From Paraburkholderia bryophila (GTDB taxonomy: Bacteria; Pseudomonadota; Gammaproteobacteria; Burkholderiales; Burkholderiaceae): a stretch of DNA of 64,000 bases. The position numbers and the translations under genes were made by a program. Under the pieces are notes generated by a model. It was not told the DNA's origin and made no database searches. It saw only the letters and a program-made list of their open reading frames with translations. Positions 1 through 9,015 of the stretch are shown here, in pieces. Numbering within the stretch: position 1 is the stretch's first letter; each line of letters starts with the position of its first letter. The stretch is from NCBI RefSeq assembly GCF_003269035.1, contig NZ_QLTK01000018.1, positions 88,872 to 152,871 of the forward strand. Reading direction: 5' to 3'.

Positions 1-53
1 AGCCGGCGCAAGCGGCCGCGGCTTCGGCCAAACCCGCAGCAAAACTGATGTAA
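1..53 (+). CDS. C-terminal end of an upstream gene, probably an EmrA/HlyD-type adaptor (partial)
   Basis: One frame is open from base 3 to a TAA at 51-53 and encodes an Ala/Lys-rich tail ending AAKLM. It lies 31 bases before an EmrB/QacA-type exporter on the same strand, where an EmrA-type membrane-fusion protein is usually found. Only about 16 codons are visible, so the identity rests on gene order alone. Confidence 0.4.
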   Translation, partial: PAQAAAASAKPAAKLM

Positions 54-84
54 GCGGCGCGACGATTCATACAAGGTTTTTTTA

Positions 85-1647
85 ATGGCTCAGGCTCAGG
101 CGCAAGTCCCTCACCCGCCGCTCGAGGGCGCGCAACTGGTGATCGGCACCATCGCGGTGTCGCTTGCCGTGTTCATGAACGTGCTCGACACGTCGATCGC
201 GAACGTGTCGATTCCGTCCATTTCGGGCGACCTCGGCGTGTCGTCCGACCAGGGCACGTGGGTGATTACGTCGTTCGCGGTCGCCAATGCGATCTCCGTG
301 CCGCTGACCGGCTGGCTTACCCAACGGTTCGGGCAGGTGCGCCTCTTCATGGCGTCGATCATTCTGTTCGTGATCTCGTCGTGGATGTGCGGCCTCGCGC
401 CGACGCTGCCCTTCCTGCTCGCCTCGCGCGTGCTGCAAGGCGCGGTGGCCGGCCCGATGATTCCACTGTCGCAAACGCTGCTGCTCGCCAGTTATCCACG
501 CGCCAAGGCGCCAATGGCTTTATCGATGTGGGCGATGACCACGCTGATCGCGCCGGTGGCGGGGCCGATTCTCGGCGGCTGGATCTCGGACAACATCTCG
601 TGGCCGTGGATCTTCTACGTCAACATTCCGGTCGGCGCGATTGCCGCCGGGGCGACATGGATGATCTTCCGCAACCGCGATTCGGAAATCAGAAAAGCAC
701 CGATCGACGGTGTCGGTCTCGGCTTGCTGATCCTCTGGGTCGGCTCGCTGCAGGTCATGCTCGACAAGGGCAAGGACCTCGACTGGTTCTCGTCGACGAC
801 CGTCGTCGTGCTGGCGCTCACCGCGGTGATCTCGCTCGCATTCTTTATCGTGTGGGAACTGACGGCCGAGCATCCGGTGGTCGATCTTTCGCTGTTCAGC
901 CGGCGCAATTTCACGAGCGGCACGATCGCGCTGTCGATCGGTTACGGGCTGTACTTCGGCAACCTCGTGTTGCTGCCGTTGTGGCTGCAAACCGATATCG
1001 GCTACACCGCCACCGAAGCCGGTCTCGTGATGGCGCCGGTCGGCCTGTTCGCGGTGCTGCTGTCGCCGATTACCGGCAAGGTGCTGCCGCGAACCGACCC
1101 GCGTTATATCGCGACGCTGTCGTTCCTCGTGTTCGCGCTGTGTTTCTGGATGCGCTCACGTTACACGACCGGCGTCGATACCTATTCGCTGCTGGTACCC
1201 ACGTTGATTCAGGGGATCGGCATGGCCGGGTTCTTTATCCCGCTGGTATCGATCACCCTGTCCGGCTTGCCGGGCAACCGGATTCCGGCGGCATCCGGGC
1301 TGTCGAATTTCGTGCGGATCATGTGCGGCGGTATCGGCACCTCGATCTTCCAGACGGCCTGGGATCACCGCACGATCATGCATCACGCGCAACTGGCTGA
1401 GCAGGCGAGCGCGTACAACCCGGTGTTCGATCAGTCGATCCGGCAGATGGGCGCAGCCGGTTTCAGCCAGCCGCAAGCGTATGGTCTGTTCAACACGATG
1501 GCCACGCAGCAGGCCGCGCAGTTGGGCGTGAACGATCTGTTCTTTGTGTCAGCGGGGATTTTCGTCGCGCTGATCGCGTTGATCTGGATGGCGCGCCCGG
1601 AACGTGCGGGTGGCGATGCAGGCGCGGCGGCTGCGGCGGCGCATTGA
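85..1647 (+). CDS. MFS multidrug exporter, DHA2 (EmrB/QacA) family
   Basis: This 520-residue inner-membrane protein has the length and about 14 hydrophobic segments expected of drug:H+ antiporters of the DHA2 family. Near residues 30-37 it reads NVLDTSIANV, the conserved TM1 motif (LDxTIVNVALP-like) of the EmrB/QacA group. In families of this type the protein pumps hydrophobic toxicants, working with an EmrA adaptor and a TolC-type channel. The ATG at 85 follows an AAGG about 9 bases upstream. The gene follows the tail of a probable adaptor gene and ends before a hairpin shared with truB on the other strand. The substrate cannot be read from sequence. Confidence 0.9.
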   Translation: MAQAQAQVPHPPLEGAQLVIGTIAVSLAVFMNVLDTSIANVSIPSISGDLGVSSDQGTWVITSFAVANAISVPLTGWLTQRFGQVRLFMASIILFVISSWMCGLAPTLPFLLASRVLQGAVAGPMIPLSQTLLLASYPRAKAPMALSMWAMTTLIAPVAGPILGGWISDNISWPWIFYVNIPVGAIAAGATWMIFRNRDSEIRKAPIDGVGLGLLILWVGSLQVMLDKGKDLDWFSSTTVVVLALTAVISLAFFIVWELTAEHPVVDLSLFSRRNFTSGTIALSIGYGLYFGNLVLLPLWLQTDIGYTATEAGLVMAPVGLFAVLLSPITGKVLPRTDPRYIATLSFLVFALCFWMRSRYTTGVDTYSLLVPTLIQGIGMAGFFIPLVSITLSGLPGNRIPAASGLSNFVRIMCGGIGTSIFQTAWDHRTIMHHAQLAEQASAYNPVFDQSIRQMGAAGFSQPQAYGLFNTMATQQAAQLGVNDLFFVSAGIFVALIALIWMARPERAGGDAGAAAAAAH

Positions 1648-1697
1648 GATTCGGGTGGGTTAGCGCGCGTTAGAGACGATCTGGTGTGACGTGACGT

Positions 1698-1735
1698 AAA
1701 AAAGGCGGGGCCGCTATCGAGCGGTCCCGCCTTTT
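1698..1735. terminator. Bidirectional rho-independent terminator between the MFS exporter and truB
   Basis: A 14-base stem (1702-1715 with 1720-1733, one G-T wobble) with an ATCG loop is flanked by an A-run on the left and a T-run on the right. It can therefore end transcripts of both convergent genes. Confidence 0.8.
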
Positions 1736-1776
1736 CATTTGTGGCGCGTACGTTTGGCTGCCGCGTTGGTGTCGTC

Positions 1777-2712
1777 TTAACTCTCCGCGGTAACCACCAA
1801 CCGCTCGGGCGCCAGCACACCCTCGCCCGGCTTCGCGACGCCAAGCAGACGGCCTGCCGCCGCATACACCCTGACACGCGGCGCATTCGCCGCTTCAGCA
1901 CTGATGCTCAACTCCGACAGTTTCAGCCGCTGACCGTGCAGGAAGCGGCGCGTCGCGTCTTCGTTCAGCTCGACTGCCGGGAACGTCGACAGCAATGCAT
2001 CGACCGGTTGCAGCCACGTATCACGCTCCGCTTCCGTGGCGTCGGACAACGCGTCGAGCGTCACCGAGTTCTCCAGCGTCAACGCACCGACCCCGGTGCG
2101 CCGCAGTGCGACCAGATGCGCGCCGCAACCCAACGCTTCGCCGATATCCTCGGCCAGCGTGCGCACGTACGTCCCCTTGGTGCAGGTCACCCGGAACGTC
2201 GCGTCCGGCAGCGCGCAGGCGAGCAGGTCGAGCTTGAGGATCGTCACCTGGCGCCCTTCCCGTTCGACCGTCTGGCCGGCGCGCGCGTATTCGTACAGCG
2301 GTTTGCCGTCGCGCTTGAGCGCCGAATACATCGGCGGAATCTGGGTGATTTCGCCGAGGAAACGGCTCATGGCCGCCTGAACGGCGGCCTCGTCGCACGT
2401 GACGACGCGCGTGTCGATCGCTTCGCCTTCGGCGTCACCGGTGGTCGTACGAATGCCCAGGCGCAGGGTGGCCTCGTAGGTCTTGTCGGCTTCGAGCAGG
2501 TCCTGCGAGAACTTGGTCGCTTCGCCGAAACACAGCGGGAGCAAACCCGTGGCGAGCGGATCGAGCGTGCCGGTATGGCCCGCCTTTTTTGCCAGATAGA
2601 GACGCTTCGCGCGAATCAGCGCGTCGTTGCTCGACAGGCCGAGCGGCTTGTCGAGCAGCAGCACGCCGTCGAGCGCGCGACGCGGCACGCGGGGACGTTG
2701 AGGTGCGGTCAT
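1777..2712 (-). CDS. truB: tRNA pseudouridine-55 synthase TruB
   Basis: The 311-residue product matches TruB in length and motif order. The catalytic Asp is in GHTGTLDPLATG (Asp51), and a C-terminal PUA-like region follows. TruB converts U55 in the T-loop of elongator tRNAs to pseudouridine and also acts as a tRNA folding chaperone. It lies 117 bases after rbfA on the same strand, the usual rbfA-truB order, and is last in the operon before the terminator at 1698-1735. The start encodes MTAPQRPRVP and lacks a strong Shine-Dalgarno sequence. Confidence 0.97.
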   Translation of the reverse strand: MTAPQRPRVPRRALDGVLLLDKPLGLSSNDALIRAKRLYLAKKAGHTGTLDPLATGLLPLCFGEATKFSQDLLEADKTYEATLRLGIRTTTGDAEGEAIDTRVVTCDEAAVQAAMSRFLGEITQIPPMYSALKRDGKPLYEYARAGQTVEREGRQVTILKLDLLACALPDATFRVTCTKGTYVRTLAEDIGEALGCGAHLVALRRTGVGALTLENSVTLDALSDATEAERDTWLQPVDALLSTFPAVELNEDATRRFLHGQRLKLSELSISAEAANAPRVRVYAAAGRLLGVAKPGEGVLAPERLVVTAES

Positions 2713-2829
2713 GTCAGAAAGACGGAGTCTTCGATGGATACGGAAAACGACGCGGGATGCGCTGCGGATTGATGGCTTCGGCTCGATGCTTTCGGCTCGA
2801 CGCCGTCAGCAACCGGGCCCGCCGCGCCC

Positions 2830-3195
2830 TCAATCTTCTTTCGCGCGACTGGCGTTGGCTTCGTCGATCAGCTTCGACATCTCCACGGCCCGCTCGATCG
2901 TCTGGTCGTAGTGAAAATGCAGCGTCGGCACGGTATGGATGTGCAGACGTTTGAACAACTGATTGTGCAGATGGCCGGCCGCGTGGATGAGCGCTTCGAG
3001 CGTCTGTTGCGGGTCACCCGTCAGCGTCGTGAAATAGACCTTGGCGTGCGCGTAATCCGGCGTGAGTTCGACACTTTGAATCGTGACGATACCGATCCGC
3101 GGATCCTTGACCTCGCGCAGCAGCTCGGACAGATCGCGCTGGATCTGATCGGCAATCTGCACGTTACGATTGGGAGAAGTACGTTTTTTAGGCAT
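2830..3195 (-). CDS. rbfA: 30S ribosome-binding factor RbfA
   Basis: The 121-residue protein is of normal RbfA size, with a single KH-II-like fold and the family stretch VKDPRIGIVTIQSVELTPDYAHAK (split here as one region at about residues 35-58). RbfA binds immature 30S subunits near the 5' helix of 16S rRNA and supports cold-sensitive maturation. The frame is open 33 codons further upstream, but that extension is not family-like, so the ATG at 3195 (MPKKRTSP) is preferred. The gene is separated from infB by a strong terminator-like hairpin. Confidence 0.95.
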   Translation of the reverse strand: MPKKRTSPNRNVQIADQIQRDLSELLREVKDPRIGIVTIQSVELTPDYAHAKVYFTTLTGDPQQTLEALIHAAGHLHNQLFKRLHIHTVPTLHFHYDQTIERAVEMSKLIDEANASRAKED

Positions 3196-3333
3196 GGTGT
3201 TATGTGATCCGCTGGGCGGATGCAAAAAAGTGGGTTCGCACAGCGGCGACTTGCCGATGGTTCGTGGCGCGACGCCTGAGCGGCTCCATTCCATTCACGA
3301 CAAGTCAGACCGCCTGCGCGAAACGGCGGGCCC

Positions 3334-3378
3334 AAAAACAACGGGCGGAGCGGGCGTTAAAGCCCGCTCCGCCCGTTG
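3334..3378 (-). terminator. Strong terminator hairpin after infB
   Basis: A perfect 17-base-pair stem (3339-3355 with 3362-3378) with a 6-base loop lies just after the infB stop. On the minus strand it is followed by GTTTTTGGG. It should end many infB transcripts, so rbfA and truB depend on readthrough or their own promoter. Confidence 0.75.
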
Positions 3379-3394
3379 AGCCGTGCCGCGTGAA

Positions 3395-6367
3395 TTACAG
3401 CGTACGCGCGACTTCGGTAATCTCGAAGACTTCGAACTGATCGCCTTCGACGATATCGTTGAAGTTCTTGATCGACATACCGCACTCGAAGCCTTGACGG
3501 ACTTCCTTGACGTCGTCCTTGAAGCGCTTGAGCGAATCGAGCTCGCCCGTGAAGATGACGACGTTGTTGCGCAGTACGCGCACCGACGACGAGCGCTTGA
3601 CGAAACCGTCCGTGACCATACAACCCGCCACCGCGCCGATCTTCGGTACCTTGAAGACCTGACGCACTTCGACCGTACCGGTGATGATTTCGCGTTTCTC
3701 CGGCGCCAGCATGCCCGACATCGCGGCCTTCACGTCATCTACTGCGTCATAGATGATGTTGTAGTAGCGAATATCCACACCGTTGGATTCCGCCAGCTTG
3801 CGAGCCTGCGCATCCGCACGTGTGTTGAAGCCGATTATGACCGCCTTCGACGCCGTTGCCAGGTTGACGTCGGACTCGCTGATACCACCCACGGCGCCGT
3901 GCACGATCTGTACGCGCACTTCGTCTGTCGACAGTTTGAGCAGCGACTGCACCAACGCTTCCTGCGAACCCTGCACGTCGGCCTTGACGATGAGCGGCAT
4001 GTACGCCACTTCGCCTTCGGTCATCTGTTCCAGCATGTTCTCGAGCTTCGCGGCCTGTTGCTTGGCCAGCTTGACGTCGCGGAACTTGCCTTGACGGAAC
4101 AGCGCGACTTCACGTGCCTTGCGGTCGTCCGGCATGACAATGACTTCTTCGCCAGCCTGCGGGACTTCCGACAGCCCCTGAATTTCGACCGGGATCGACG
4201 GGCCCGCCGACTTGGTCGGCTTGCCGGTTTCGTCGAGCATGGCTCGCACACGGCCGTAAGCGCTACCTGCCAGCACCACGTCGCCGCGGTTCAGCGTACC
4301 CGACTGAACCAGGATCGTTGCCACCGGACCCTTACCCTTGTCGAGCTTCGCTTCAATTACGAGACCCTTGGCCGGTGCTTCGACCGGTGCCGTCAGTTCC
4401 AGCACTTCGGCTTGCAACAGCACTTGCTCGAGCAGATCGTCGATGCCCGCGCCAGTCTTGGCCGACACCGGCACGAACGGCGATTCGCCACCGTACTCTT
4501 CCGGCACGACGCCTTCGGCGACGAGTTCCTGCTTCACGCGTTCCGGATTCGCATCCGGCTTGTCGATCTTGTTGATCGCGACGACGAGCGGCACGCCGCC
4601 CGCCTTCGCGTGGGCGATCGCTTCCTTCGTTTGCGGCATCACGCCGTCGTCGGCTGCGACCACCAGAATCACGATGTCGGTTGCCTTCGCACCGCGAGCA
4701 CGCATGGCCGTGAAGGCTTCGTGACCCGGCGTGTCGAGGAACGTGATCACGCCACGCGGCGTTTCCACGTGGTACGCGCCGATGTGCTGCGTAATCCCGC
4801 CCGCTTCACCCGCTGCTACCTTCGCACGACGGATGTAATCGAGCAGCGAGGTCTTGCCGTGGTCGACGTGACCCATGACCGTGACGACCGGCGGACGCGG
4901 CAACGCTTCCGCATCCGAGATTTCGCCTTCGACCAGCATGGCTTCCGGATCGTCCAGCTTGGCCGCCACCGCGTGGTGCCCCAGTTCCTCGACGATGATC
5001 ATCGCCGTTTCCTGGTCCAGCATCTGGTTGATCGTGACCATCTGGCCGAGCTTCATCATCGATTTGATGACTTCCGACGCCTTCACCGCCATCTTGTGCG
5101 CCAGATCGGCGACCGTGATGGTTTCCGGCACGTGCACTTCACGCACGATCGGTTCGGTCGGCGCCTGGAACGTGGTGTTCTGATCCTGATGCTTGCCGCG
5201 ACCCTTCGGGCCACCGCGCCAGCCACGATCGACACCGCCGCTCGTGTCGCCGCGCGTCTTGATACCGCGGCGCTTGGCGGCGTCGTCCTGCCAGCCGCCC
5301 TTACCGCCGCCCGGCTTCTTCTTGTCGCCGACAGCCGGCGTGGTTGTAGCAGCCGGAGCCGCGGCAGCCGGTTTCTTGGCAGCCGGACGTGCAGGCGCCT
5401 CACCCGCCGGACGCGCCGGCTTGTGCAGCGTGCCCTTGGCCTCTGCGGCCTTGGCCGGCTCGGCGGGCTTCGGTGCCGGTTCCGGCGCCTTGACCTGTGC
5501 CTTGCGCGGCGTGTTCATCATTTCGCGGATCGCACGTGCTTCGGCTTCAGCCGCGGCACGGCGCTTGGCGATTTCTTCCTGCTCGGCGCGCGCTTTTTCG
5601 GCTGCCTGACGCGCTGCGTCTTCGGCCTTCTTCGCGGCTTCGCGTTGCGCTGCGCGTTCTGCCGCGGCGCGTTCGTCGTCCTGCTCGCTTTCCTTCGCGA
5701 CCACCGGCTCGGCGACCTTGGCAGCGGCCGGCTCGGCCTTGGCCGTTACTGGCTGCGCGGCTTGCGTTGCCGTTTGCGGAGCTTTCTCGCGGGTTGCCGC
5801 CTCGGCCGCAGCCGCTGCGCGCTTCTTCGCCGCGTCTTCTTCCGCGCGACGGCGCTCGGCTTCAGCAGCCTGCTCGCGCGCCTGACGCTCGGCTTCTTCG
5901 CGCTCGAGTTGTTCCTGACGCGCCTTCAGCTCCTGAGCCTGCTTTTCGAGCAGCTCAGCTTCGTGACGAGCTTCCTCTTCACGACGCTGCAGTTCGAGAT
6001 CGTCGACTTCGACCTCGACATCTTCGGCCACATGATTCGATGCATCCCCGCCTTCACCGGCGGCTTCGTCGCGGCGGACGAAAGTGCGCTTCTTGCGCAC
6101 CTCGACCTGAATGGTGCGAGCTTTGCCCGTCGCATCGGACTGCTTGATCTCCGACGTATGCCGTTTGGTCAGCGTGATCTTGCGCTTGTCTGCATCAGTC
6201 GAGCCGTGAGACTTGCGCAAGTGGTCGAGCAGACGCGCTTTGTCCGTTTCGGACAAAGCGTCGGCTTCGCTCGCCTTGGTGACGCCAGCCGCCTGCAGCT
6301 GCTCAAGCAGCACGCCTGCAGGCATTTTCAGTTCCGCGGCAAATTGGGCTACGTTGTTACTCGCCAT
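3395..6367 (-). CDS. infB: Translation initiation factor IF-2
   Basis: The 990-residue protein is a long beta-proteobacterial IF-2. It has an N-terminal IF2N domain (MASNNVAQFAAELKMPAG), a Lys/Ala/Glu-rich coiled and disordered segment to about residue 400, then the G domain. The G-domain motifs are GHVDHGKTSL (about 499), DTPGHEAFT (about 548) and NKID (about 598). Domains II to IV follow, ending ITEVARTL. IF-2 is the GTPase that places fMet-tRNA on the 30S subunit and promotes subunit joining. It lies 94 bases after nusA on the same strand, and AGAGGA precedes the ATG. Confidence 0.98.
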   Translation of the reverse strand: MASNNVAQFAAELKMPAGVLLEQLQAAGVTKASEADALSETDKARLLDHLRKSHGSTDADKRKITLTKRHTSEIKQSDATGKARTIQVEVRKKRTFVRRDEAAGEGGDASNHVAEDVEVEVDDLELQRREEEARHEAELLEKQAQELKARQEQLEREEAERQAREQAAEAERRRAEEDAAKKRAAAAAEAATREKAPQTATQAAQPVTAKAEPAAAKVAEPVVAKESEQDDERAAAERAAQREAAKKAEDAARQAAEKARAEQEEIAKRRAAAEAEARAIREMMNTPRKAQVKAPEPAPKPAEPAKAAEAKGTLHKPARPAGEAPARPAAKKPAAAAPAATTTPAVGDKKKPGGGKGGWQDDAAKRRGIKTRGDTSGGVDRGWRGGPKGRGKHQDQNTTFQAPTEPIVREVHVPETITVADLAHKMAVKASEVIKSMMKLGQMVTINQMLDQETAMIIVEELGHHAVAAKLDDPEAMLVEGEISDAEALPRPPVVTVMGHVDHGKTSLLDYIRRAKVAAGEAGGITQHIGAYHVETPRGVITFLDTPGHEAFTAMRARGAKATDIVILVVAADDGVMPQTKEAIAHAKAGGVPLVVAINKIDKPDANPERVKQELVAEGVVPEEYGGESPFVPVSAKTGAGIDDLLEQVLLQAEVLELTAPVEAPAKGLVIEAKLDKGKGPVATILVQSGTLNRGDVVLAGSAYGRVRAMLDETGKPTKSAGPSIPVEIQGLSEVPQAGEEVIVMPDDRKAREVALFRQGKFRDVKLAKQQAAKLENMLEQMTEGEVAYMPLIVKADVQGSQEALVQSLLKLSTDEVRVQIVHGAVGGISESDVNLATASKAVIIGFNTRADAQARKLAESNGVDIRYYNIIYDAVDDVKAAMSGMLAPEKREIITGTVEVRQVFKVPKIGAVAGCMVTDGFVKRSSSVRVLRNNVVIFTGELDSLKRFKDDVKEVRQGFECGMSIKNFNDIVEGDQFEVFEITEVARTL

Positions 6368-6377
6368 TCATTCCTCT

Positions 6378-6403
6378 TAATGCAAGGACCGATTCCTTGC
6401 GGT
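6378..6403 (-). other. Short inverted repeat in the nusA-infB spacer
   Basis: GCAAGGA and TTCCTTGC flank CCGA in the 94-base spacer, close to the infB Shine-Dalgarno. On the minus-strand RNA this can form a small hairpin upstream of the start. There is no U-run, so it is not a terminator. A role in infB translation is only a suggestion. Confidence 0.35.
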
Positions 6404-6461
6404 TAGCATCGGGTCATGCGGCCTGACGGCCGCGTTCAATTTAGTGCGCCATGGTCATTTC

Positions 6462-7937
6462 TCACTGGAACCAGTGTTCACGTGCTTTCATGATCAACGC
6501 CTTAGCGGCATCCTCTTCCATCCCGGTCATCTCGACCAGTTCATCCACAGCCAGTTCGGCGAGTTCGTCGCGCGTCTGGACCTGGTGTTCAGCCAGCTTT
6601 GCGAGCAGGTCGGCATCCATGCCGTCCAGGCTCTTCAGGTCGAGCGCTACATTTTCGACCTTTTCTTCATTCGCGATAGCCTGCGTCAGCAACGCGTCGC
6701 GCGAGCGATTACGCAGTTCGTGAACGGTGTCTTCGTCGAATGCTTCGATTTCAAGCATTTCGTTGAGCGGCACGTAGGCAATCTCTTCGAGGCTCGTGAA
6801 GCCTTCGTCGATCAGGATGTCGGCGACTTCTTCGTCGACATCGAGACGCGCCATGAACAGGTCACGCAGTACACCGCGTTCCTGATTCTGCTTTTGCGCG
6901 GATTCGTCCGGCGTCATGATGTTGATCTGCCAGCCGGTGAGTTCGCTGGCAAGACGCACGTTCTGGCCGCTGCGGCCGATCGCGACCGCCAGTTCGTTTT
7001 CGTCTACGACGACGTCCATCGAATGCTTTTCTTCGTCGACGACGATCGACTGGACAGCTGCCGGCGCGAGGGCGCCGATCACAAACTGGGCGGGATCTTC
7101 CGACCATAGCACGATGTCGACGTTTTCGCCACCGAGCTCGTTACGCACAGCCTGCACGCGCGAACCGCGAATACCGACGCACGTGCCGATCGGATCGATG
7201 CGCTTGTCGTACGCGATCACGCCGATCTTGGCGCGCACGCCAGGATCGCGGGCCGCCGCCTTGATTTCAAGCAGGCCCTGTTCGATTTCCGGCACTTCCA
7301 TTTCGAACAGCTTCATCAGAAATTCGGGCGCCGTACGCGACAGTTCGATCTGCGGACCACGCGCGGTGCGATCGACCTTCGCGATGTAGGCGCGCACGCG
7401 GTCGCCCACGCGCAGGTTTTCCTTCGGAATCAGCTGATCGCGGCGCAGCAGCGCTTCGACGCGGCCGGTTTCGACGATGAAGTTGCCCTTGTCGAGACGC
7501 TTCACCGAGCCGGTCATGATGTGCTCGCCGCGCTCGAGGAAGTCGTTCAGGATCTGCTCGCGCTCAGCGTCGCGCACCTTCTGCAGAATCACCTGCTTGG
7601 CGGCCTGCGCGCCGATACGACCGAATTCGATCGACGGCACCGGTTCTTCGATGTATTCGTCGAGCTGAATTTCGGGTTGCTGTTCGCGCGCTTCGAACAA
7701 CAGGATTTCCTGATCCGGTTCCTGCAAACCGGCTTCGTCCGGCACGACCTTCCAACGACGAAACGTTTCGTGCTCGCCGCTTTCACGGTCGATATGGACG
7801 CGGATATCCGCATCTTCTTCGAAGAGTTTCTTGGAGGCCGAAGCGAGAGCCGCTTCGAGCGCGGCATATACCACGTCTTTATCGACGTTCTTCTCGCGTG
7901 CCAGCGCATCCACCAGCATCAACACTTCGCGACTCAT
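6462..7937 (-). CDS. nusA: Transcription termination/antitermination factor NusA
   Basis: The 491-residue protein has the full proteobacterial NusA layout. An N-terminal RNA-polymerase-binding domain begins MSREVLMLVDALAREKNVD. An S1 domain follows at roughly 135-200, then two KH domains at about 230-345 (including GIRGSRVQAV and AIGRSGQNVRLAS). Two acidic C-terminal helical repeats complete the protein. NusA modulates pausing, rho-independent termination and rRNA antitermination. Its ATG overlaps the rimP stop as ATGA, implying translational coupling. The C-terminal repeats match those of E. coli-type rather than Gram-positive NusA. Confidence 0.98.
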   Translation of the reverse strand: MSREVLMLVDALAREKNVDKDVVYAALEAALASASKKLFEEDADIRVHIDRESGEHETFRRWKVVPDEAGLQEPDQEILLFEAREQQPEIQLDEYIEEPVPSIEFGRIGAQAAKQVILQKVRDAEREQILNDFLERGEHIMTGSVKRLDKGNFIVETGRVEALLRRDQLIPKENLRVGDRVRAYIAKVDRTARGPQIELSRTAPEFLMKLFEMEVPEIEQGLLEIKAAARDPGVRAKIGVIAYDKRIDPIGTCVGIRGSRVQAVRNELGGENVDIVLWSEDPAQFVIGALAPAAVQSIVVDEEKHSMDVVVDENELAVAIGRSGQNVRLASELTGWQINIMTPDESAQKQNQERGVLRDLFMARLDVDEEVADILIDEGFTSLEEIAYVPLNEMLEIEAFDEDTVHELRNRSRDALLTQAIANEEKVENVALDLKSLDGMDADLLAKLAEHQVQTRDELAELAVDELVEMTGMEEDAAKALIMKAREHWFQ

Positions 7938-8392
7938 TGTTTGCGGCTCCTAAAGTCAACTTTCGGAACGAGGCGTGCTTTGTCCATGTCCGCGAGCGTG
8001 AAATCGAGCATCGCGGCGCCTTCCTTCCCTTCAAATTCCAGACCGATCGTTTCGCCTTGCGGAGCATGCAGGATGCCCCGGTACGATTTCCGTCCGTCCA
8101 ATGGCTTTTTCAATGTGATTACCACTTCGCTGCCTGCGAAGCGTTCGAAATCCGCCAGTTTCTTAAGCGGGCGATCGAGACCCGGCGACGACACTTCAAG
8201 CCGCTCGTAATCGATATTTTCGACCGTCAGAACGTGCTGGAGCTGACGCGTGACTTTCTCGCAGTCTTCAATCCCGATGCCGGCCGGCTGGTCGATATAG
8301 ATACACAACATGCCGCGCCCGGTGCGCTCGAGATCGACGAGCTCGTAGCCGAGTCCCACGACCGTGGTTTCAATCAGTTCCGTCAGTTGCAC
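7934..8392 (-). CDS. rimP: Ribosome maturation factor RimP
   Basis: The 152-residue product matches RimP in size. Motifs include LGYELVDLERTGRGM near the N-terminus and YERLEVSSPGLDRPLKK in the middle. RimP is needed for maturation of the 30S subunit. It is first in the rimP-nusA-infB order and overlaps nusA by four bases. The gene begins about 210 bases after a promoter and 127 bases after a terminator-like hairpin in its own leader. Confidence 0.96.
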   Translation of the reverse strand: MQLTELIETTVVGLGYELVDLERTGRGMLCIYIDQPAGIGIEDCEKVTRQLQHVLTVENIDYERLEVSSPGLDRPLKKLADFERFAGSEVVITLKKPLDGRKSYRGILHAPQGETIGLEFEGKEGAAMLDFTLADMDKARLVPKVDFRSRKQ

Positions 8393-8518
8393 AATGCCCT
8401 CTTAGATGTTCGCGCAGCGAGCCTGCCGCTTGTTTTGCAAACAACCAATGCGGGCCGCGCGCCAAGCTGGCGCACGTTCGTGCTACCCGAGATGCCGAAC
8501 CACGAGGAACTGAGCGGC

Positions 8519-8543
8519 AAAAAAAAATGGGCTAAACGCCCAT
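8519..8543 (-). terminator. Early terminator (candidate attenuator) in the rimP leader
   Basis: On the minus strand the arms ATGGGC and GCCCAT enclose a 5-base loop (GTTTA), followed directly by eight T. It lies between the promoter at 8608-8636 and rimP, so it would release a leader RNA of about 80 nt unless read through. Premature terminators in rimP leaders have been described in gammaproteobacteria. Whether this one is regulated is inference. Confidence 0.75.
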
Positions 8544-8607
8544 CATCTTATTACCGGTGGTCGCACCTGAGCCGCACATAAAAAGCCGCACGCCCAGCGA
8601 CTCCGCG

Positions 8608-8636
8608 ATTGTAGCCATTTTTCGGGACAAACGCAA
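8608..8636 (-). promoter_or_regulatory. Sigma-70-type promoter of the rimP-nusA-infB operon
   Basis: On the minus strand TTGCGT (-35) and TACAAT (-10) are separated by 17 bases, placing the start near 8601. It is the best promoter match seen between rluB and rimP. Confidence 0.65.
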
Positions 8637-9015
8637 ACCGCAGAACGCCGTGCGAAGCGCATTTCCGCTTGATTTCATGGGAATCTTTCGAGGATATGAC
8701 GGCATTGCGAGGCTTTTGCAAGGCGGCTTGTACCGCGCCCGCCCGCGCCCGACAGTGAGGGGAAAAGAAACCTGCCCCTACTTTTATCTACAGCGTGGTT
8801 TTATGGGTTGCAGGAACCGACGAGACGTTTCGATCGATCTCGACGGCGGCCTCCTGCAATCGCTGAAGAACGATGAGCGGCCGACCGTCACAGAGAGATT
8901 ACCTGCCGCCCCAGGAGAGCCCTGACGGTTGCATAACAGAAGCTCGAAGAACCTGACCGCTCGTCGCAGCCCGTTAAGTCTGTTAATAGCCGCTCAAGGC
9001 CTCACCAAGGCTGCC
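8637..9015. other. Intergenic region between rluB and the rimP promoter
   Basis: No convincing gene, tRNA or strong terminator was found in these 379 bases. A 122-codon plus-strand reading frame crosses part of it, but it has no RBS and no family-like sequence. Confidence 0.5.

Noticed and set aside
3383..6406. A 1007-codon plus-strand frame opposite infB
   Set aside because: It is a GC-rich shadow of infB: Arg/His/Leu-rich with no family motifs or RBS, while infB on the other strand is unmistakable.
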